64,000 nucleotides of DNA from Datisca glomerata. Its lineage: Eukaryota; Streptophyta; Magnoliopsida; Cucurbitales; Datiscaceae. The notes beneath the pieces are model-generated. The model did not search any database and had not been told where the DNA came from. It saw only the letters and a list, made by a program, of their open reading frames with translations. The stretch is from NCBI GenBank assembly GCA_003255025.1, contig QANY01005768.1, forward strand, positions 1,128,805-1,192,804, given 5' to 3'. How positions within the stretch are numbered: the stretch's first letter is position 1; the number at the start of each line of letters is the position of its first letter. Shown here piece after piece: positions 33,539 through 44,474 of the stretch. The position numbers and the translations under genes are program-made.

Positions 33539-34612
33539 TAATTTTTAATTTTCATCATTAAAATTAGGACCGACTTGGTTGACTACTAGGTATCTATGGC
33601 GTATCTGTTTATTACCGCTACGATAATATCTATAACCCATAGGCTAACTCGGGGACCATTAGATAAAAAAACTCATGGCTAAATAATTAATAAACTCTAT
33701 TGACTTAACCAACAAATTTATGAATTATGAATTATAATTTACTTAACTGTAAAATTGTAATTGAACTTTATTCCTATTTTATATCACTCAACGTAATTAT
33801 CCTCGACCTATTATTCATTACGTGTTGTCCCTCCATAATATAACACCGTGTATAATTAGATAAAATTGTCTAACTAACTTATGTACCTCTTTGTTCCTTA
33901 ACTTTCAAATCTTGTTCTATTGATCAACCATGATAATTTGCATACTTGCTGCCTCAAATAAAATCATCAAATCTCTAATAATCCATTAGAGATACTAAAT
34001 GCTTAGTTTACTATAACCACATTAAACAGATTCTATTAAAGGGGTATCATGTCACTTACTTAAAAGTGTCTATGAATTCTACTATTGAGAATCTATGTAT
34101 CATCACTATCTAACAACCCAGTTATCCAACCAAGAGAGATCTAAACCATAGTATATCCAAACAATCGAACCATTAAAATATGAGTTCATAACTCTTTGAA
34201 GATTAATATCACTCACAATATTATAGCAATGAGTTATGATTTTCTAGAGATCATACTTTCATTGAAAATCAAACTCATTGTCCATTCAATGCGTTCCGAA
34301 TACACTAGCCTATTAATCATGTACTCTACCTAATGGCCAAGATAAGTCACTCTATATATATAATAGAGTTAATACACTATTGTCTACCTTAGTAAAACAT
34401 CCAACTTCACTAGATTATGAATAATAAATATTTCAAGTCATAAATAACTTTTGATTAAATACCTTATTCTCATGAATCAAACTTAAGACTCTATACCTTT
34501 TACAAGAATGCATTGCATATAATATGATGATAAAATATTTATTATTAATCAGAATTAATATCTCAATAAATACATTAAAATTTTATTACTTTCAAAGGGC
34601 ACAATCCTAATA
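33539..34612 (-). repeat. Copia-type LTR fragment, tandem copy B
   Basis: Begins again with the same first block as copy A and continues further, to GGGCACAATCCTAATA. On the minus strand that is close to the TGTTAGGATTGTGCCC start of this LTR family. The same family is seen at 20821-21796. Confidence 0.75.
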
Positions 34613-35094
34613 GGCACCACCGGCCATATTTGTGAAAGAAAATATGGCCATCCATTTTACCACATAAATGACCTAATAAGATCATTTATGTAGTTCTCTC
34701 TCCTCTATGATAATTTCAGGTAAAAATAATAAAATTAGAGATCTCTCTGAAATTATATTAGGAAAAATAGAAATTAGGAAATTTAGGAAAAACTGGAAAT
34801 TAGGAAACTTCGGAAAAGTTGGAAATCAGGAAACTTAAAAAAATTAGGAAAAATTTAAATTAGAAAAAACGTAATGGAAAATAAAATATCCCAAAATCAC
34901 TTCTAAATAATATATCCCATAGTGAGTACTTATTTTAAGAATAAAATCCTTAAAAACTCACTTAAACAAGCAAATAAATCATGAAAACTAAATTTTGGAA
35001 AATTAAAAAAAAAGAATATAACAAAGATTCATATAATTGGTTCTTATTTTTCATCATGCATCATTCTTCTCTGCTTGAAAAAACCTCGTCCTCG
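34613..35094 (-). other. Flank and possible C-terminal end of a gypsy pol relic
   Basis: 34740-34870 holds short imperfect repeats of AATTAGGAAAACTGGAAATTAGGAAACTT. At 35050-35094 the minus strand reads a tail resembling the NSRT.FFQ.E.NDA end of plant Ty3/gypsy pol, followed by a stop. This would be the 3' coding end of the relic whose gag lies at 43.0-43.9 kb. Confidence 0.4.
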
Positions 35095-35434
35095 AGTTTT
35101 GTAAAAGTAAAACAAAGAATGAAAGGAAGAGTTTGACAGAAAGAGAAGAAAGATTGGCACTGAGAGATGCTGAAGAAATCAGTTCTCACTAAACTGTGAG
35201 AAGTTGAGAGACCTTGTATTTATATCATTCATGTTACAGAGAGAAGCAATACAAAGAGAGCTAAGAAGCTAAGCAAGGGAGCCACGTGAATTAGCTTCAA
35301 CAGATATCAGTTCGAAGATTCTGTCCAACTGATATCAGTTTGATATCAGTTGGCAAAGATTGAGACCTTGGATAGGGAGAAGTGGTGAATTAGAATTTAG
35401 CCATTGCTTGTTTAAGCTTCTCTCTAACAAGTTT
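35095..35434 (-). mobile_element. 330-bp solo LTR inserted in the gypsy relic
   Basis: TGTAAAAG...CTAACA at 35100-35429, flanked by a perfect 5-bp duplication AGTTT (35095-35099 and 35430-35434). On the minus strand it has a TATA box (TATAAATACAAGG), so it lies in minus orientation. It carries several GATATCAG units, including the perfect palindrome AACTGATATCAGTT. No internal region is present, so it is a solo LTR left by recombination. Confidence 0.85.
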
Positions 35435-35897
35435 AATGGTTGGAATTGGAATCTCTCCCTTCACATAGCTTGCAAGATACTTCAAGCGACACAAATGATC
35501 AATATATTCTCCATATGAAAGAATTTTGTTAAGTCTTCATTTCAATCATCAATTGCTTTGTGATGACATCTACAAAGAAATCTCGAATAAATGGAAATAT
35601 TTAACTCTAGTAAACTCCACATATTTGGATGGAATGACATCTTAAAATTGGCACTTGACTAAATCATCATCTAAATTCTTTATTGACTTCATCTGAAGGC
35701 AATTACTACTTTCAATTGGTGAAAATCTCTATTCATGTGCTATGTAACTATGTCTTCATGATTAAAAGGATAATGTATAATATCGATATTATTTGATTGC
35801 TCACTTATGTCTTGTGGTCGTCAATGAACACACAACATCTATACTTGTTGTCTTTTCGTAACCACCTTGATCGATCATGCTCAGTTTCACTAAAATT
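35435..35897 (-). other. Relic sequence between the solo LTR and the large LTR element
   Basis: The minus strand reads broken protein-like sequence (YGEYIDHLCRLKYLASYVKG region) that continues across the solo LTR once the AGTTT duplication is removed. I take it as part of the same decayed retrotransposon, but the domain is not identified. Confidence 0.4.
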
Positions 35898-35902
35898 ATT
35901 GT

Positions 35903-36429
35903 TGTAAAGGAAAAAATCTACCGTCTTTGAGAATCGGTCTTGAATTTATTATATCATAATATGAAAATCAAGAAAATAATTTAGAGAGAGAGAAAATAAT
36001 GACACCATGATATACATGAAAACCCCTTAAAGAGAAGAAAAACCTCGAGAAGATTTTGATAGTATTTCATTATGGAGAAAGGGTTTATAAGGCTAATGAG
36101 TGTTGAGAGTTGTTGTCCCCCATTTAGAGTTGCATCTTGCCTCTATTTATAGACCTTCAATCGGTTACATAGAATCCGATACAACTTATCTAATTCTATC
36201 TGAAAATAGGATCAACAGAATATTTCATAGGATCTAGCTTATCAATAATAACAACCAAGTGAATCTAGACCGTCTGATCAATCCAATGGTATTGATTAAC
36301 TTCTCTTTGGATTGCCACATCAGCAATCCACGTACTTTCATCTGATTTATCAGTTCTCGCTCTATCTTCTCTTCGATGGAGTCTTCGATTTATATTTTGC
36401 CACTTGTCATGTGAAATTATTCCTGTTCA
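35903..36429 (-). repeat. 3' LTR (by element orientation) of the LARD-like element
   Basis: 527 bp. TATA box on the minus strand at 36142-36151. Confidence 0.9.
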
Positions 36430-36639
36430 TTTGCTGTCATTACACTTGATGAAGTCTTTCTTCATTCAGGTGTAATGATTTTATTCTTTGATCCTTTACA
36501 TTAAATTCATTGGGACCTGCAATAATAATGATCTGCAAAGGTTATCAACAATTATACATAGTTGCTTTATCGACTGACGTGCATTTGAGGGTTGCGTGTG
36601 CTTTCTTTTATTTCATTCTCATGTTCTCATAACGATCTG

Positions 36640-37030
36640 TTCCAACATTTTTAATTCTCATTCTCGGTAAAAATATGACTTGGCTCTCTAATTTTCATTT
36701 TCATTAAAAGCACGATTTTGCGCTTCAGTCTTTACTCTCGATAAAAATCTGATATGGTGCTCGGTTTCCATCTTCGTTAAGAGGTCTGATCTAGCGCTCG
36801 ATTTCCATCTTCCTCAAAAGGTCTGATCTGGTACTTGATTTCCATCTTCCCCAAGAGGTCTGATCTGGCACCCCAATTCCGTTCTCGCTAGGGGGTCTAG
36901 TCTGGAGCTTCAAATTCTGTTCACGCTACAAGATCTGATCTGGAGTATGGTTTCCTCTTTCGCTACAAGATCTAATCTGGAGCTCGGTTTCGTTCTTACT
37001 AGGGGTCTACTTCGAAACTTCAGATTCTGT
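36640..37030. repeat. Degenerate ~46-bp tandem repeat in the LARD-like element
   Basis: Repeated phrase AGAGGTCTGATCTGG.......TTTCCATCTTC, with copies drifting to CTACAAGATCTGATCTGGAGC. Confidence 0.7.
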
Positions 37031-37784
37031 TCTGACGTTTTGACTCTCCCCAGTCATTTCTTTCATCGCTTCTCATCTTTGTGCTCAGGTTTAATAGCCG
37101 TTATTTACCTTTTTTTCAGAGCATGCAAAACAATTTTTTCAAGCAGCTATTTAACATGTCGTTGTTAACCTTCTCATTGAGGATGCAACGTCCAACCCTT
37201 CTGTTGAAGATGTTGCCGTTGATGCAACCATATTCTCTTGTATCTTTTTGTAATTTTTCTTTTGTTCCAAACATAGCAAATTTTCTTTTTCCTTTATTTA
37301 TAGTTCTTTTTCCGTTGTCACTTTTTCCGTTCACAGGGACTGGTTTGTTTGAAGATGTCTTCTAGTCTTCTTTTTAGAACAACTACTGATTGTGGAGTTC
37401 CTCCAGTTTTCTTTTGCCACAAGCTCATTGACAGAGTTTTCTCATTTTCTTCAATATAGGCTCATTGATAAAGTTTATCCCGTTTATTCATTTTTCTTTT
37501 CCTTCTTTCATACGTTAAGATCTGTGACAAGAATGTTGTACAAGAACAATAATATAATAATTTATTAAAATGAGTAAGGAATGAGTGTACCATTTCATAG
37601 TTTCATTGTAGGAGTTTGAGTTTGATGTCCCACTTCCATTGATTGAATTTCTCCTGTTTCCTTGTTTTTCTTTTACGTTATCTTGTTTTGTATTTTTCCT
37701 TTGTATTTCAGCTTCAATCAATGTAAATATTCTGTTTATGCAATTTTTCTTCTATTGAACTCTTTTTTGGTTGTATTGCTTTTT

Positions 37785-38140
37785 CAAGGACTTAGATTCA
37801 AATAAAGAACCATGACCACGTCTTCGTTCCGAGAGAATGAATTATGAACTATCATTTTCTTTCGAGAGAAGGACTTGGGTTTAAATAAAAAATCATGGCC
37901 CCATTTTCGCTTTAAGAGGGACTTACAAAATGCTTATTTTCTTTTGAGATAGTGACTTAGGTTCAAATAAAGAATCATGACCTCATTTTTACTTTGAGAA
38001 GAACTTACAAACTGCCCATTTTTTTTTGAGAGGAGGACTTATGTTCAAACAAAGGACCATTGCCTCATTTTCATTTCTTTAAGAGAACGGCGTTCGTAGA
38101 TACTCCCAAGGACTTAGGCTCCTTCCACGGAACCATGGCC
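37785..38140. repeat. ~83-bp tandem repeat in the LARD-like element
   Basis: Units start AAGGACTTAGATTCAAATAA at about 37787, 37872, 37955 and 38036. Each continues with an AAAGAACCATGACC-type phrase and a TTTTCTTT.GAGAG phrase. Two related units recur at about 39240-39430. Confidence 0.75.
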
Positions 38141-38339
38141 CCATTTTGATTTACTACCGGTTCATCAATAGAGTTTTTCATGTTTCCTTTCTTTTTCTTC
38201 AACTTCTTTTTCCTTTCTTTTCTCGCTTCTTTTTCTTTTCTTCATGGCCTTCCCATTCTAAAACGTTGAAGCTGCGGCCTTCCTTGACTTTTCTTTACTG
38301 GCTTTTTATTTACTCAGTTTTTCTTTACTAAGCTTTTAT

Positions 38340-39135
38340 TTTCTCGGTTTTTCTTTACTCAGCTCAACCTTTCTTTTCTCAGCTTTGAAGTTCTTTTTTC
38401 AACCACTTTTCTTTCTGCTCTTAAGTTCTTTCCTCAACTTCTTTTCTTTCCTGAAGTTATTTACTCAACTTCTTTTCTGAAGTTCTTTCCTCAACTCCTT
38501 TCATTTCTAAAGTTCTTTCCTCAACTTCTTTTCTTTTCTGAAGTCCTTTCCTCAACTCTTTTCTGAAGTTCTTTCCTCAACTTCTTTTATTTCTTGAAGT
38601 TTTTTCCTTAACTTCTTTTCTTTCCTAAAGCTTTTTCCTCAACTTTTTTTTCTTTCCTGAAGTTCATTCCTCAACTCTTTTCTGAAGTTCTTTCCTCAAA
38701 TTCTTTTCTTTCCTGAAATTCTTTCCTCAACTCTTTTCTGAAGTTCTTTCCTCAACTTCTTTTCTTTCTTGAAATTTTTTCCTCAACTTCTTTTCTTTCT
38801 TGAAGTTCTTTCCCCAACTCTTTTATGAAGTTCTTTCCCCAACTCTTTTATGAAGTTCTTCCTTAACTTCTTTCCTTTCCTGAAGTTCTTTCCTCAACTA
38901 TTTTGTGAAGTTCTTTCCTCAACTTTTTTTTTTCTTCTGAAGTTCTTTCCTCGACCTTTTTTCTTTTTTGAAGTTCTTTCCTCAACTTCTTTTCTGAAGT
39001 TCTTTCCTCGACTCTTTTCTTTTTTGAAGTTCTTTCCTCAACTTCTTTTCTTTTCTGAAATTCTTTCCTCGACTTTTTTCTTTTCTGAAGTTCTTTCCTC
39101 AACTTCTTTTCTGATATGAAATTCTCTCCTCAACT
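38340..39135. repeat. Pyrimidine-rich short tandem array (CTGAAGTTCTTTCCTCAACT..)
   Basis: About 800 bases of GAAGTTCTTTCCTCAACTTC alternating with TTTTCTTT spacers, units of roughly 19-32 bases. The strand is almost pure C/T outside the GAAG and CAA steps. It keeps frames open by chance on both strands (for example 38850-39119 plus, and 38863-39102 minus with Lys/Glu/Arg repeats). I do not call these genes. Confidence 0.85.
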
Positions 39136-39480
39136 TTTTTTTGTTTATCCATTCTCGTTGTTCTGTTCTCATAATTTGCCCATCGTGACTTGTGTTTCAG
39201 TTCCTTTTGAGAGTATGACTTATGTGTTGCCATTTTCTTTTGAGATGAGAACTTAGGTTCAAATAAAGAACCATGACCCCGTTTACATTTTCTGCATTCT
39301 GGGAGAATGTCCCATGAGTTGTCTGCTCCTAAGAAATTAGGTTCAAATAAAGAAACATGACCCCGTCTTGATTTCCTTCTGAGAACGGCGTACGTAGACG
39401 CTCCCAAGGACTTAGGCTCCTTCAGTGGAACCATTACCCCGTTTTAACTTCCCTCTAAGAGTAAGACTTAAGAACCGCCC

Positions 39481-39920
39481 CTCCCAAGGACTTATGCCCT
39501 TAGTTCCTTCTGAGAGTAGGACTTATGAATTGCCCATCCCAAGGACTTACGCCCTTAGTTCTTTATGAGAGTATGATTTATGAATTGCCCCTCCCAAGGA
39601 CTTACGCCTTTAGTTCCTTCTGAGAGTAGGACTTATGAATTGCCCCTCCCAAGGACTTACGCCATTAGTTCCTTCTGAGAGTGGGACTTATGAACTTTCC
39701 CTCCCATGAACTTACGCCCTTAGTTCATTCTGAGAGTAGGACTTATGAACTGCCCCTTCCATGGACTTACGCCCTTAGTTCCTTCTAAGAGTGGGACTTA
39801 TGAACTGTCCCTCCCAAGGACTTACACCCTTAGTTCCTTCTGAGAGTAGGGCTTATGAATTTCCCCTCCCAAGGACTTACGCCCTTATTTCCGTTGTTGT
39901 TGAAGGAGAGAGAAAGTTGA
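39481..39920. repeat. Exact 55-bp tandem repeat, eight units
   Basis: CTCCCAAGGACTTACGCCCT begins at 39481, 39536, 39591, 39646, 39701, 39756, 39811 and 39866, always 55 bases apart, with only substitutions between units. Each unit also contains AGTTCCTTCTGAGAGTAGGA and CTTATGAATTGCC. Confidence 0.93.
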
Positions 39921-40129
39921 AGCCAAGTATTTGTTTTGTAAGCAGTCTTCACATTATCATGCCATCAGTTTTGATTGAAAGTTCCAAATTGAATTCCATG
40001 AAATTCTTCAAGAAGTTGATTTTCATATTCTTCCAATGATATATAATTCACCATGTAATTGTATCCCAGTCGGTATAGTTTAATTAACGAATTCGACCGT
40101 CCCACGTAATAAGCTTTCCTGAATAGCCT

Positions 40130-40870
40130 TCATTAAAATTTTCATAACTTTTGTTCGAGAGCTCCAAATCGAGTTTTTCCTGGATAGCACCAACGAGAGT
40201 TGCCATAACTTTTGTTTGAGAGCTTCAAATTGATTTCTGTGAAATTCTTCACAAAGTATATTTTCGTATCTTTCCGTTGATATAAGATTCATAATATAGT
40301 TGGCCTTCAGTAAATGCACTTTAATTTCCAATTCAAGGTTCTGCATAATTTATTTTCCTGAGCAGCCTCAACGAGAATTGTCATAATATTTTCTCACGAA
40401 CTCCAAATCAAGTTCTGCAAAATTCTTCAAGACGCAGACATCTATATCTTTTTAACGATATATTATTTTCTATGTAGTAATAAATGAATTGATACAGTTT
40501 AAAAATTAAACTTGAATAGTGTTTATAGGTTTACTTTCCTGAACGGCACCAACAAAAATTATCGTAGCTTTTGATCGGTTGCTTCAAATTGATTTCCGTA
40601 AAATTCTTCATGAGGTAGACTTCTATATCTTCATAATAATATATGATTCTCCGTGTGTTTATCTCTCAATTGACACAGTATAATTTCCGAAATGTACTAT
40701 TCTGCATAATCTTTGTTTTTGAACAACTTGTATAAAAACTGTCATAACTTTTGTCTCAAAGTTCCAAATTGAGTTTCACAAAATTTCTCAAGAAGCTAAT
40801 TTCCGTATCTTTGAAACGATATATGACTTGCAGTATAGTTCTCTTTAAACACCGAATCTGGTTTGATATG
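40130..40870. repeat. ~180-bp degenerate tandem repeat in the LARD-like element
   Basis: The phrase TCATAACTTTTGT..GAGAGCTCCAAAT.GA starts near 40141, 40203, 40381, 40562 and 40742. Later phrases (AAATTCTTCA.GA.G.AGACTT, TATCTTT..ACGATATATGA) keep the same order in each unit. Confidence 0.8.
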
Positions 40871-41689
40871 TAATGGTTTTCACGTCAAAGACCACTCTAG
40901 TAAGATGATCGAGCGTTAAGTTGGCCGAGTTAAATACGTTATTTTAAGTGTCTCGAGTTAGATGCATGATCTCAAAAAAGGTATTCACTTTGATAATATT
41001 TAATAACTCAAATAAATTTAGACATGGCATAATAAATTATTTTCATGATGCTCGATTGTGAGATAGTGTCATGCTAATATTTATTTGGTTTAGCTATCAA
41101 TACGAGTGTACTAGCCGGTCCAAGCATTATAAATGTGATTTACGCTAACACATGTTAAGCATGATCATATGCATTTAAATTTTTGAGATTATGCATCAAA
41201 TAATAAATTCACATTTTTAATGGATAAAACGGCATTTTAAGAGAAACTTTCGGTATAGGGCTTCTATTTTCTGTTTATGTTGTTTCTTTATCCCTTACTT
41301 TCATTTTTCACTTATAGTTCCGTTGCCATGCCGCTTCCGTTTCGGCTTCCATTATGCTCACGTTTCTAGTATCGTACCCATTGCTATTTTTATTCATGTT
41401 GCCACGACTTTTCAATTGTCGTTGCCACGAAGTTTTCGTTGCTGTTGGCACAATGTTTCCCATTCTTGACGTTTCCCGTTCTAAAGTTGCGGCTTTCTTG
41501 ATTGAAGTGAACATGATTTTCTTTGCTTTTTCTTTTCTCTCGAATTTATGCCCTGAAATTTTTTTCTTATCCATTTTTTATTTCTTAATGAATTTCTCTT
41601 TTGAAATTCTTTTTCTTTTATGTAGCGCTGAAACTTCTCTGTTCGGAATTTTTGAATTCTACTTTTAGTTCTGAAGCTCTGACTTCAAC

Positions 41690-42070
41690 TTTTCTAATAT
41701 GAGTTTTCTGAGCTGATCTGATCTGAGCTTGATGAGTTCTCATGTTCCACGCTTTCTGATATTTTCTGTTATGAATTTTATGAACTCTTCCGGTTTGAGA
41801 TTTATGAGCTTGTCTGGCCTGAGCTCTCTGAGCTCTTCTGGTCTGAGCTTTTAGAGCTTTTCTGATATGAGATCTTCTGATCTGAGCTTTCAGAGTTTTT
41901 ATGATCAGAGCTTTCTGAGAGCTTCTGATCTGAGCTCTCAGAGCTTTTTTCGTCAGAGCTTTCTGAGCTTTTCTGATCTGAGTTCTCTAGCTTTTCTGAT
42001 ATGAGTTTTCTGATATCTTCTGATCTGAGCTCTTTGAGCTTTTCTAGTATGAGCTTTCTGAGCTCAATTT
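41690..42070. repeat. TCTGAGCT tandem array with a Ser/Lys-rich minus-strand frame
   Basis: Short units of TTTCTGAGCTCTTCTGATCTGA. The minus frame 41802-42152 (116 residues) starts about 360 bases inside the probable primer-binding site, where gag would normally begin. It reads a basic Lys/Leu stretch and then repeated SSESSDQK units. It looks like repeat translation and matches no gag I know. Confidence 0.7.
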
Positions 42071-42490
42071 TTAATATCCGCTCTGATTTTATTTTTCTTG
42101 CTTGAAGCTTCCTCGGTAGCGACGTTTCCATGGCCGCGATGCTACCCCTCACAGTTGGTGATGACGACAGCGACCATTACCACAATTTTTCAGATTCGAT
42201 TCCACGAATAGAGTTAATAATTATTTTTTATAAATAATAATTGTAGAAAAGAAATATTTTAAAATAATATGATGAGTTCAGTGCTCTTCGCTTCTGTTTT
42301 TGGTTTTGTAGTCATTTTTGTTTATGCTTCTGTTTTGAGAGTCTATATTGTTGGTTTTTCTGTTCCTGCTTTCGGTTCGGCTTCTATTTCCACTTTTTCT
42401 TTCATTTCCACCTCCGCTTCAGTTGTTGAGGGGGGCGTCTGATTTAATTTTGAGTGTTTTTGAAAGGGATTTCTTGAGTTTTCCTCTCGC

Positions 42491-42509
42491 TCTCAATGAA
42501 AGCACCAAA
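42491..42509 (-). other. Probable primer-binding site of the LARD-like element
   Basis: On the minus strand TTTGGTGCTTTCATTGAGA starts at the LTR edge, with the TGG complementary to a tRNA CCA end. The tRNA was not identified. Confidence 0.55.
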
Positions 42510-43032
42510 TGTAAAGGAAAAAATCTACCGTCTTTGAGAATCGGTTGTGAATTTCTTACATCATAATATGAAAATCAAGAGAATAATTTAGAGAGAGAAA
42601 ATAATGACACCATGATTTACGTGAAAACCCTTAAAGAGAAGAAAAATCACGGAGAGATTTTGATAGTATTTCATTATGAAGAAATGATTTACAAGACTAA
42701 TGAGTGTTGAGAGTTGTTGTCCCCCGTTTGGAGTTGCATCTTGCCTCTATTTATAGCCCTTCAATCGGTTACATAGAATCCGATATAGCTTATCTAATTT
42801 TATCTGAAAATAGGATCAACAGAATATTCTCTGGATATAGCTTATCAATAATAACAACCAAGTGAATCTAGACCGTCTGATGAATCCAATGGTCTTGATT
42901 AGCTTCTCTTTGGATTGCCACATCAGCAATCCATGTACTTTCGTCTGATTTGTCGATTCCCACTCTATCTTCTCTTCGATAGTGTCTTCGATTTAGATCT
43001 TGTTACGTGTCATGTGAAATTATTCTTGTTCA
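42510..43032 (-). repeat. 5' LTR (by element orientation) of the LARD-like element
   Basis: 523 bp. TATA box on the minus strand at 42747-42756. The second ATTGT follows at 43033-43037. Confidence 0.9.
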
Positions 43033-43037
43033 ATTGT

Positions 43038-43880
43038 GTTATTCATCTTTTATTTTTGCTTTGGAGGTTTCACTATTCATGAAAGTCTGTTGATTCATTG
43101 CTGTTGAAATTTATAGCTCGAATGCTTGGGGAATGTAATTCTTAATGTGAATACTAAGATGAGAATTCTTAAAGTTTCTCAACTTATACAAAAATTGTCT
43201 TTCTAATCGCAATGCTCTTTTATATGCCTCTGAAATAGACTGGATAAAAGTGATAAAAAAGTCTTGAAATTGGGAATGCATATCTTTGAATTACCTAGAC
43301 ACCAACTTTTCCTTTGTTTCTCCTATGTTATTTCTCTCCAAGAGTTAGTGAAATTCATTAGTATACTCCTGTCATTCGCATGTTTTGTCGCAAATACTGT
43401 AACTTTTGTTATATCAAACTACGAAAACTAAGGTAAAAGCTCCAAATGCAGCTTAATTTTTTTCATCTTATTCTCAGTCAACAATTTTTTATTTTTCTAA
43501 TCTGTTTCGATTAAGTTTGAGATAGTGCCACTATGACGTGAGCCTGCCGCGAAGCTTTGTTGCCACAAGTGCCACATTCTTATCTTCCGAAACTCCTTTA
43601 AAGTCTAAAACTTCCTCTACCATACATATCCAATCCAGAAACTATTCTAGTTGAAGACTGCCATCAAACTCAGGAACCATAGGACGATTAAAATTCCTGT
43701 TTGATTTTGTTGACCAAGAATGTAGCAATCTACCCATCAATTGCACCACATTTTTCTCCAATTACATCACATGGTCGTGTTTATAGGTCACTTCTGCGGT
43801 TACCTCGTTGGCTCGGCGTGTCTTTAGCGGCATGCTGCTTGAACAAGTGCCACTCTTATACTAGTTGATGTACGGAAGCT
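43038..43880 (-). pseudogene. Ty3/gypsy gag relic, interrupted by the LARD-like element
   Basis: The minus strand reads a recognisable but broken gag: MPLKTRRANE, then VPEFDGSLQLE, VEEVLDFKGVSEDKNVALVA, TKLRGRLTS, LKLNRNRLEK, and further on KLQYLRQN and a degenerate SEAY.RAL.LERQF region. Frames shift and several stops interrupt it (for example after LQLE and LTS). In the family this part forms the capsid. The downstream part (further left) is cut off by the 7.1-kb insertion. Relic pieces to the left of that insertion (35.0-35.9 kb) are probably the rest of the same element, with most of pol deleted. Confidence 0.82.
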
Positions 43881-44262
43881 TCAATGAGAAAAACACATAC
43901 AGAAAATTACAAACAACCTTCTAAAAGCTTGTTGAGTTGTGCATGAATACCAAATAATTAGACATCTAAAGTTTCATTGATCCGCGCATAAAATACTGAA
44001 AGTTTGAAAAAAGGGTTGGAAAAACTCTCAAATTTCTATCGATCAAAACTTCCCAAATGCCTCTAGGGCTACAAAGTATTAAATAAGAAAACTAAAAATT
44101 AAGAAATCTAGGAAAATTTGAAATTAGAGAACCCTAATGGAAATACTCATGTAAAAGATTTTCTTTTCTATCCCACATCAATGACACTATCGATTCACTC
44201 AAAATTATACAATAACACTATTACGGCTCATGCGATTAGCCATGCCGGACTGTAAGGTAGGG
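43881..44262. other. Flank between the gypsy relic and the hAT elements, nothing further seen
   Basis: Probably the 5' leader side of the gypsy relic. No motif recognised. Confidence 0.4.
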
Positions 44263-44474
44263 AGGGGTGTTCACGGTTTGGTTCGGTCGATTTTTTAGTG
44301 AAAACCTAACGAAACCGAACAATGAATGCTAAAAGAACCGAGCCATGAGTTTCGGTTCGGTTCGGTATTATTAATTAAAAATAAAATTTTAATAATATTA
44401 TTGAAAAAAATAATAGAAAATCAAAAAATTTATTTCGGTTCGGTTTGGTTTTATGTGAAATTATATATAACAAA

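Larger units (their letters stand above)
35898..43037 (-). mobile_element. 7.13-kb LTR element with no recognisable gag-pol (LARD-like), minus orientation
   Basis: LTRs at 35903-36429 and 42510-43032 are direct repeats, TGTAAAGG...TGTTCA, flanked by a perfect ATTGT duplication (35898-35902 and 43033-43037). TATA boxes (CTATAAATAG) read on the minus strand in both LTRs, so the element runs right to left. Next to the right LTR the minus strand has TTTGGTGCTTTCATTGAGA, a plausible primer-binding site. The 6.1-kb interior shows no gag, protease, integrase or reverse transcriptase; it consists largely of five or more different tandem-repeat blocks. LTR divergence is roughly 8-9% by eye, so it is older than the copia element at 5.7 kb. 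The layout fits a large retrotransposon derivative mobilised in trans. Confidence 0.88.

Noticed and set aside
38850..39119. 89-residue Phe/Leu/Ser-rich plus frame
   Set aside because: Chance frame in a pyrimidine-rich tandem array; it runs against the orientation of the element.
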